DNA from: an uncultured Lactobacillus sp.
Lineage (GTDB): Bacteria > Bacillota > Bacilli > Lactobacillales > Lactobacillaceae
Assembly: GCA_948500755.1 (NCBI GenBank)
Contig: CAOOYH010000002.1
Location: 1-64,000 of the forward strand
Direction: 5' to 3'
Length of the DNA stretch: 64,000 bases
In this document: positions 59,716 through 64,000 of the stretch, one piece after another
Layout of the letters: each line of letters starts with the position of its first letter
How positions within the stretch are numbered: the stretch's first letter is position 1
Program-made: the position numbers and the translations under genes
The notes under the pieces: model-generated
Seen by the model: the letters and a program-made list of their open reading frames with translations, nothing else
Database searches by the model: none
Told to the model about the DNA's origin: nothing

Positions 59716-62115
59716 ATGGTAGTTAATTACGATTCAAAAGAATACTTAAAGAGTGTTGATGCTTATTGGCGTGCAGCTAACTACTTATCAGTTGGCCAGC
59801 TTTTCTTAATGAAGAATCCACTCTTAAAAACTCCTTTAGTGGCTGAAGATATTAAACCAAAGCCTATTGGACACTGGGGTACAATTGCTCCGCAAAACTT
59901 TATTTATGCGCATTTAAACCGTGTACTTAAAAAATATGATCTTGATATGTTTTATATTGAAGGATCTGGTCACGGTGGCCAGGTAATGGTATCTAATTCA
60001 TATCTTGATGGTTCTTATACCCAACGTTATCCTGAAATTACTCAAGATGAAAAGGGGATGGCTAAGTTATTCAAGAGATTTAGTTTCCCAGGTGGGGTTG
60101 CTTCTCATGCTGCTCCTGAAACTCCCGGATCAATTCATGAAGGTGGAGAATTAGGATATTCACTTTCTCATGCAACTGGTGCAATTTTAGATAATCCAGC
60201 TGTCATTGCCGCTGTTGAAATTGGTGATGGTGAAGCAGAAACTGGCCCACTTGCCGCAAGTTGGTTTAGCAATAAGTTTATTAATCCGATTAATGATGGG
60301 GCAGTTTTGCCAATTTTACAAATTAATGGATTTAAGATTTCAAACCCAACCATCGTTTCTAGAATGAGTGATGAAGAATTAACTGAATACTTCCGTGGTA
60401 TGGGTTGGGATCCTCACTTTGTTTCTGTCTTTAAGGGTGGTCGTTTTGATGGTGAAAAGGATCCAATGCAAGTTCATGAAGAAATGGCCAAGACCATGGA
60501 TGAAGTAATTGAAGAAATTAAGGCAATCCAAAAGAATGCTCGTGAAAATAACGATGCAAGTTTGCCACGTTGGCCATTGATTATTTTCCAGTGTCCTAAG
60601 GGATGGACTGGTCCAAAGGAAGACTTAGATGGTAATCCAATTGAAAATTCCTTCCGCGCTCACCAAATTCCAATTCCAGTTTCACAAGATAATATGGAAC
60701 ATATTGATATGTTGACCGACTGGCTTGAAAGCTACAAACCTGATGAATTGTTTAATGAAGACGGTTCTCCAAAGGCTATTGTGACTGAAAATACTGCTAA
60801 GGGTGACCACCGTATGGCAATGAATCCAATCACTAATGGCGGAAAGAATCCAAGTCGACTTAACTTACCAGATTATCGCAAGTATGCTTTGAAGTTTGAC
60901 AAGCCAGGTGAAATGGAAGCTCAAGACATGGTTGAATGGGCAAAATACTTGGATGAAATTGCTAAGCTCAACCCAACTACTTTCCGTGGATTTGGTCCGG
61001 ATGAATCAAAGTCTAATCGTTTATTTCAACTCCTTGATAATCAAAAACGTCAATGGGAAGAAGATATTCATGAACCAAATGACGAAAACTTGGCTCCAAG
61101 TGGTCGAATTATTGACTCACAATTATCTGAACACCAAGATGAAGGTTTCTTAGAAGGATATGTTTTAACTGGTCGTCATGGCTTCTTTGCTACTTATGAA
61201 GCCTTTGGTAGAGTTGTGGATTCGATGCTTACCCAGCACATGAAGTGGCTTAGAAAAGCCAAGGAACAATACTGGAGACACACTTATCCATCCCTTAACT
61301 TTGTAGCGACTTCAACTGTTTTCCAACAAGATCACAATGGTTACACTCACCAAGATCCTGGTATTTTGACTCATATGTATGAAAAGAATCGTCCAGATTT
61401 AGTTCATGAATATTTGCCATCAGATACTAACACTTTGTTAGCTGTTTCTAATAAGGCTTTCCAAGATCGCGAATGTATCAATGTTTTGGTAACTTCAAAG
61501 CAACCTCGTCCACAATGGTTCTCTATTGAAGAAGCTGAAAAGTTGGTAGATCAAGGTTTGAGTTATGTTGATTGGGCTTCTACTGATAAGGGTGCTAAGC
61601 CAGATGTTGTCTTTGCTTCAACTGAAACTGAACCAACTCTTGAAACTTTAGCCGCAATTGACATTTTGCATAAGAAGTTTCCAGATCTTAAGATTCGCTA
61701 CATCAACGTTGTTGATGTAATGAAACTCATGAGTCCAGAGGACAATAAGAATGCAATTTCTGATCATGACTTTGATCGCTTATTCCCAAAGGATGTGCCA
61801 GTCATCTTTGCATGGCACGGCTATAAGAGCATGATGGAATCAATTTGGTTTGCAAGACATCGTTACAATGTTCATATTCATTGCTACGAAGAAAATGGTG
61901 ATATTACCACTCCATTTGACATGCGTGTCTTGAACCATCTTGATCGCTTTGATTTGGCAAAAGATGCTGTTGAAAGCATTCCAAAATTGGCTGGCAAGAA
62001 TGCCGACTTTATTGATGAAATGAATACTTTGCTTGAAAAGCACCACTATTACATTCGTGATAATGGTAAAGATATGCCTGAAGTTACTGAGTGGAAATGG
62101 GAAGGCTTAAAGTAA
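59716..62115 (+). CDS. xpk: Phosphoketolase (xylulose-5-phosphate/fructose-6-phosphate)
   Basis: This thiamine-diphosphate enzyme cleaves xylulose 5-phosphate to acetyl phosphate and glyceraldehyde 3-phosphate, giving pentose catabolism. The 799-residue length is normal. The landmarks are HWGTIAPQNFIYAHLNR, GSGHGGQVMVSNSYLDGSY, the ThDP motif EIGDGEAETGPLAASWFSN, FQCPKGWTGPK and HQDPGILTHMYEK. The C-terminal domain has IFAWHGYKSMMESIWFARHR (in parts). AAAGGAG precedes the ATG. As a ThDP enzyme it ties to the thiamine-precursor uptake gene at 21.8 kb. Codon bias suggests high expression. Confidence 0.97.
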   Translation: MVVNYDSKEYLKSVDAYWRAANYLSVGQLFLMKNPLLKTPLVAEDIKPKPIGHWGTIAPQNFIYAHLNRVLKKYDLDMFYIEGSGHGGQVMVSNSYLDGSYTQRYPEITQDEKGMAKLFKRFSFPGGVASHAAPETPGSIHEGGELGYSLSHATGAILDNPAVIAAVEIGDGEAETGPLAASWFSNKFINPINDGAVLPILQINGFKISNPTIVSRMSDEELTEYFRGMGWDPHFVSVFKGGRFDGEKDPMQVHEEMAKTMDEVIEEIKAIQKNARENNDASLPRWPLIIFQCPKGWTGPKEDLDGNPIENSFRAHQIPIPVSQDNMEHIDMLTDWLESYKPDELFNEDGSPKAIVTENTAKGDHRMAMNPITNGGKNPSRLNLPDYRKYALKFDKPGEMEAQDMVEWAKYLDEIAKLNPTTFRGFGPDESKSNRLFQLLDNQKRQWEEDIHEPNDENLAPSGRIIDSQLSEHQDEGFLEGYVLTGRHGFFATYEAFGRVVDSMLTQHMKWLRKAKEQYWRHTYPSLNFVATSTVFQQDHNGYTHQDPGILTHMYEKNRPDLVHEYLPSDTNTLLAVSNKAFQDRECINVLVTSKQPRPQWFSIEEAEKLVDQGLSYVDWASTDKGAKPDVVFASTETEPTLETLAAIDILHKKFPDLKIRYINVVDVMKLMSPEDNKNAISDHDFDRLFPKDVPVIFAWHGYKSMMESIWFARHRYNVHIHCYEENGDITTPFDMRVLNHLDRFDLAKDAVESIPKLAGKNADFIDEMNTLLEKHHYYIRDNGKDMPEVTEWKWEGLK

Positions 62116-62128
62116 TATAAGTTAAAAG

Positions 62129-62165
62129 AAAAATGTCTGATTCAAAGGAATCAGGCATTTTTTTG
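62129..62165 (+). terminator. Terminator of xpk
   Basis: AAAATGTCTGATTC and GAATCAGGCATTTT form a 14-pair stem (one G-U) with an AAAG loop and a T tail. Confidence 0.85.
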
Positions 62166-62196
62166 CGCTAAAATAATAAAAAGAAGAGGTGAAATT

Positions 62197-63048
62197 ATGA
62201 AAGCAGGGTTAGTATTAGAAGGCGGCGCTATGCGCGGGCTCTTTACCGCAGGTGTAATTGATGTTTTAATGGAAAACAACATTAAGTTTGATGGCGCAGT
62301 TGGGGTTTCTGCGGGGGCAGCTTTTGGGGTTAATTATAAATCTCATCAAATCGGGCGAGTTTTACGTTATAATTTGAAATTTGCAGGAAACCCCCGCTTT
62401 GCCAGTTGGAAGTCATGGCGTAAGTCTGGTAATTTATATGGGGCTAATTTTTGTTATCATATCATTCCTGACAAACTGGATAAGTTTGACAAAGAAACTT
62501 TTCAAAAAGATCCAATGGAATTTTGGTGTGTGGCTACAAATGCTGAAACTGGGAAACCTGTTTATCATAAATTAACTAATGCAGGGTATCTCGACTTGGA
62601 ATGGATTAGAGCTTCGGCTTCAATTCCATTTTTTGCTCATCCCGTTGCCATTAGAGGAAACTATTACTTTGATGGTGGTGTTTCTGATTCAATTCCGCTG
62701 ACCTTTTTTAGTAAGCTAAACTATGATAAAAAAGTTATTATTACTACTCAGCCCCAAAATTATCGTAAGAAACACGACAAAGTTTGGCCAATTGAAAAGG
62801 CGGTTTTACGCAAATATCCCGCTGTTCTTGAAAAAATTAAAACACGTTCTCAAGATTATAATCAAGTAATGGATCAGATGGAACAGGAAGAAAAAATTGG
62901 AAAATGTTTCACTATTCGGCCCCCATATCCTTTGAAAATTGGTACTATGGAAAGTGATGAGAAAGAGCTTACACGTGTCTACCAAGTTGGAAGGGAAGAA
63001 GCGCGCAAGCGTCTTTCGGATCTAATTAATTACTTGAAAGAAGAATAA
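62197..63048 (+). CDS. Patatin-like phospholipase family protein
   Basis: This encodes 283 residues of the YlbK/RssA-like patatin fold. The oxyanion loop is LEGGAMRGLFTAGVIDVL, the nucleophile elbow GVSAGAAFG (Ser within G-x-S-x-G), and the catalytic Asp is in YYFDGGVSDSIPL. It is likely a cytosolic or membrane-surface lipid hydrolase; the substrate is unknown. It starts with an AAGAGGTG ribosome site and is followed two bases later by a small membrane protein gene, so they form an operon. Confidence 0.9.
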   Translation: MKAGLVLEGGAMRGLFTAGVIDVLMENNIKFDGAVGVSAGAAFGVNYKSHQIGRVLRYNLKFAGNPRFASWKSWRKSGNLYGANFCYHIIPDKLDKFDKETFQKDPMEFWCVATNAETGKPVYHKLTNAGYLDLEWIRASASIPFFAHPVAIRGNYYFDGGVSDSIPLTFFSKLNYDKKVIITTQPQNYRKKHDKVWPIEKAVLRKYPAVLEKIKTRSQDYNQVMDQMEQEEKIGKCFTIRPPYPLKIGTMESDEKELTRVYQVGREEARKRLSDLINYLKEE

Positions 63049-63050
63049 AA

Positions 63051-63296
63051 ATGGAAAAATATCGTCCTAGTACCACTTCGATTTCAATTGGAATTGCTTT
63101 AATGATAGTCGGCATATGCTTATGGGTGATTCGCGCAGTTGTAAATAAGACGCAACTGGATTTTTTAGTTCCAATAGGATTGCTTTTAATTTGTGTTGGT
63201 GGCTTAACCCTAACTATTATTGCTTTCATTACCTTACATAAGAATGATTTAGCGATGCGTAAGCATGAAGCTGAAGAAAACGATGACTCACACTAA
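63051..63296 (+). CDS. Small two-helix membrane protein
   Basis: This encodes 81 residues with two hydrophobic helices (about residues 10-28 and 35-58) and a charged tail KHEAEENDDSH. It is placed two bases after the patatin gene stop and likely co-transcribed. No family recognised. It overlaps the convergent gene at 63288 by nine bases. Confidence 0.65.
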   Translation: MEKYRPSTTSISIGIALMIVGICLWVIRAVVNKTQLDFLVPIGLLLICVGGLTLTIIAFITLHKNDLAMRKHEAEENDDSH

Positions 63297-63572
63297 AGTT
63301 ACAATCGATTTTTCTAAATTAATTTGAATTCCGTAAATCGGAATTCTTTTTTCTTTATCAACAATTTTTAGAGAGATTCCTTTGTGATGAAGATTCTTGA
63401 TTAGAGAAAGAATTTGAGCTTTTGTTAAAGCTTTTTTACCAGGATAAATTAAGCATTCAGTATTAGTAATAGTGATTTTACTAAGTGGAAGGCGAGTATC
63501 ATTGATTCGAATGAAAAAGTTAATGTTCTGGTTTAAATTATTTATCAATTGAAGTAAATTAGTTAATTTCAT
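63288..63572 (-). CDS. Hypothetical protein
   Basis: This encodes 94 residues, a mix of helix (LLQLINNLNQNINF, ALTKAQILSLIKNLHHKG) and strands (LKIVDKEKRIPIYGIQINL). No signal, membrane segment or domain recognised. The AGGTAA site before the ATG is moderate. Its last part carries a hairpin (63326-63346) that serves as terminator for the opposite operon. Gene reality is likely but not certain. Confidence 0.5.
   Translation of the reverse strand: MKLTNLLQLINNLNQNINFFIRINDTRLPLSKITITNTECLIYPGKKALTKAQILSLIKNLHHKGISLKIVDKEKRIPIYGIQINLEKSIVTLV
63326..63353 (+). terminator. Terminator of the patatin operon
   Basis: GAATTCCG and CGGAATTC are perfect arms with a TAAAT loop and a T-rich tail, located inside the convergent hypothetical gene. 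Confidence 0.65.
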
Positions 63573-63639
63573 TTTTAATTACCTATACTTTTCTTTAAAT
63601 GGTATACTAAAAACATCTATTATGGATGGAGTTGAAAAA

Positions 63640-64000
63640 GTGAAGTTTAAAAAGAAAAACATCTGGCTGTCAATAGTAGCTCTTGTAATAAGTATATGTT
63701 TGAGTATGGTGGCTGCTGGCTTTTATTTTTTCAAGGTAGCCTGCGTCCCCGAAAAAAAGGGCTTTATCAGTGCAAATTCTAACGTTGTGAAAAAGAGTGA
63801 TCCTCTATATAAGCAGAAGAGTTGGTATTTTAAGGAAAAAAAGCAGAAGTGGTATATGACTTCGGCTAGTGATAATTATAAACTTGATGCTAATTATATT
63901 CCTAAGGCTAACTCTAACAAGACTGCAGTTATTTTACATGGTTATATGAATAATAAAGATACTATGGCTGCTTATGCTTATTTATTGAATAAACTAGGCT
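63640..64000 (+). CDS. Alpha/beta hydrolase with N-terminal membrane anchor (partial, cut by window end)
   Basis: The first 120 residues are present and the gene runs off the window. A GTG start at 63640 follows GGAG with eight bases between; an ATG at 63622 is in frame but has no ribosome site. The protein begins with KFKKKN, then a membrane helix (about residues 8-31). An outside segment leads to TAVILHGYMNNKDTMAAYAYL, the oxyanion-strand HGY motif of extracellular alpha/beta hydrolases common in lactobacilli. The catalytic Ser lies beyond the window. Confidence 0.75.
   Translation, partial: MKFKKKNIWLSIVALVISICLSMVAAGFYFFKVACVPEKKGFISANSNVVKKSDPLYKQKSWYFKEKKQKWYMTSASDNYKLDANYIPKANSNKTAVILHGYMNNKDTMAAYAYLLNKLG

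Noticed and set aside
1..64000. CRISPR arrays, tRNA or rRNA genes, insertion sequences, prophage or origin
   Set aside because: None was recognised: no regular spaced repeats, no transposase or integrase coding sequence, and no rRNA signature. Cloverleaf prediction could not be run, so a tRNA gene is not fully excluded.

Overview
The window is a low-GC Firmicutes chromosome segment. Gene content and order point to the Lactobacillus acidophilus group, most likely the L. gasseri/L. johnsonii cluster. The pointers are two oleate hydratase paralogues, a DUF1827 gene next to clpE, a CIRCE-like element (rather than a CtsR site) upstream of clpE, a phosphoketolase, and the spx-mecA-coiA-yjbH-relQ-nadK-rluD and ftsK-yfmF-yfmH-ymfI-rodZ-pgsA blocks. 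This identification is inference from content; no rRNA, tRNA, IS element, prophage or CRISPR array was seen.

Layout. 0-9.2 kb: small membrane proteins, three 14-helix-type MFS exporters (two are a tandem paralogous pair), hpt, a membrane protein/XRE pair, a glycerol facilitator and a glutamine amidotransferase. 9.2-15 kb: first oleate hydratase, a GNAT enzyme, the pyrR-pyrP operon behind a PyrR attenuator, and a multidrug MFS. 15-22.4 kb: an APC permease, a cytoplasmic beta-helix protein with an exact 19-residue period, a MarR plus heterodimeric ABC exporter operon, and a TPP-riboswitch-controlled YkoE thiamine-precursor ECF component. 22.4-28.3 kb: udk, then a T-box leader with an asparagine specifier driving a four-gene polar amino acid ABC importer, then a lipase-like hydrolase with an unknown partner. 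28-33.2 kb: DUF1827, clpE and ptsHI. 33.4-39.3 kb: Spx and its proteolytic adaptors (MecA, YjbH), CoiA, CYTH, RelQ, NadK and RluD. 39.3-46.7 kb: second oleate hydratase under a promoter whose spacer is a perfect cre-like palindrome, then a VTT-domain protein, UppP, a lactonase, a damaged sorbitol IIA gene, an AI-2E family protein, TrmL and DUF1149. 46.7-54.2 kb: FtsK, the EF-P 5-aminopentanol modification genes, RodZ and PgsA. 54.3-64 kb: Dps, then a ribose/nucleoside module (rbsK, rpiA, nucleoside hydrolase, GntR, DeoR, xpk), a patatin operon and a truncated alpha/beta hydrolase.

How it works together. Nucleosides can be split by the hydrolase, ribose phosphorylated by RbsK and isomerised by RpiA, and the pentose phosphate cleaved by phosphoketolase. 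PtsHI feeds sugar import and, through HPr-Ser46, could feed CcpA/cre control. Three RNA-based controls (PyrR, TPP, T-box) tie uracil, thiamine-precursor and amino acid uptake to the matching intracellular pool. The most notable items are the two oleate hydratases with contrasting promoters and FAD motifs, the Asn T-box on an importer, the terminator that carries the ykoE Shine-Dalgarno, the YjbH homologue lacking one redox cysteine, the frameshifted sorbitol IIA that also lacks its phospho-histidine, an orphan enterocin-A-type immunity gene, and the 19-residue beta-helix.
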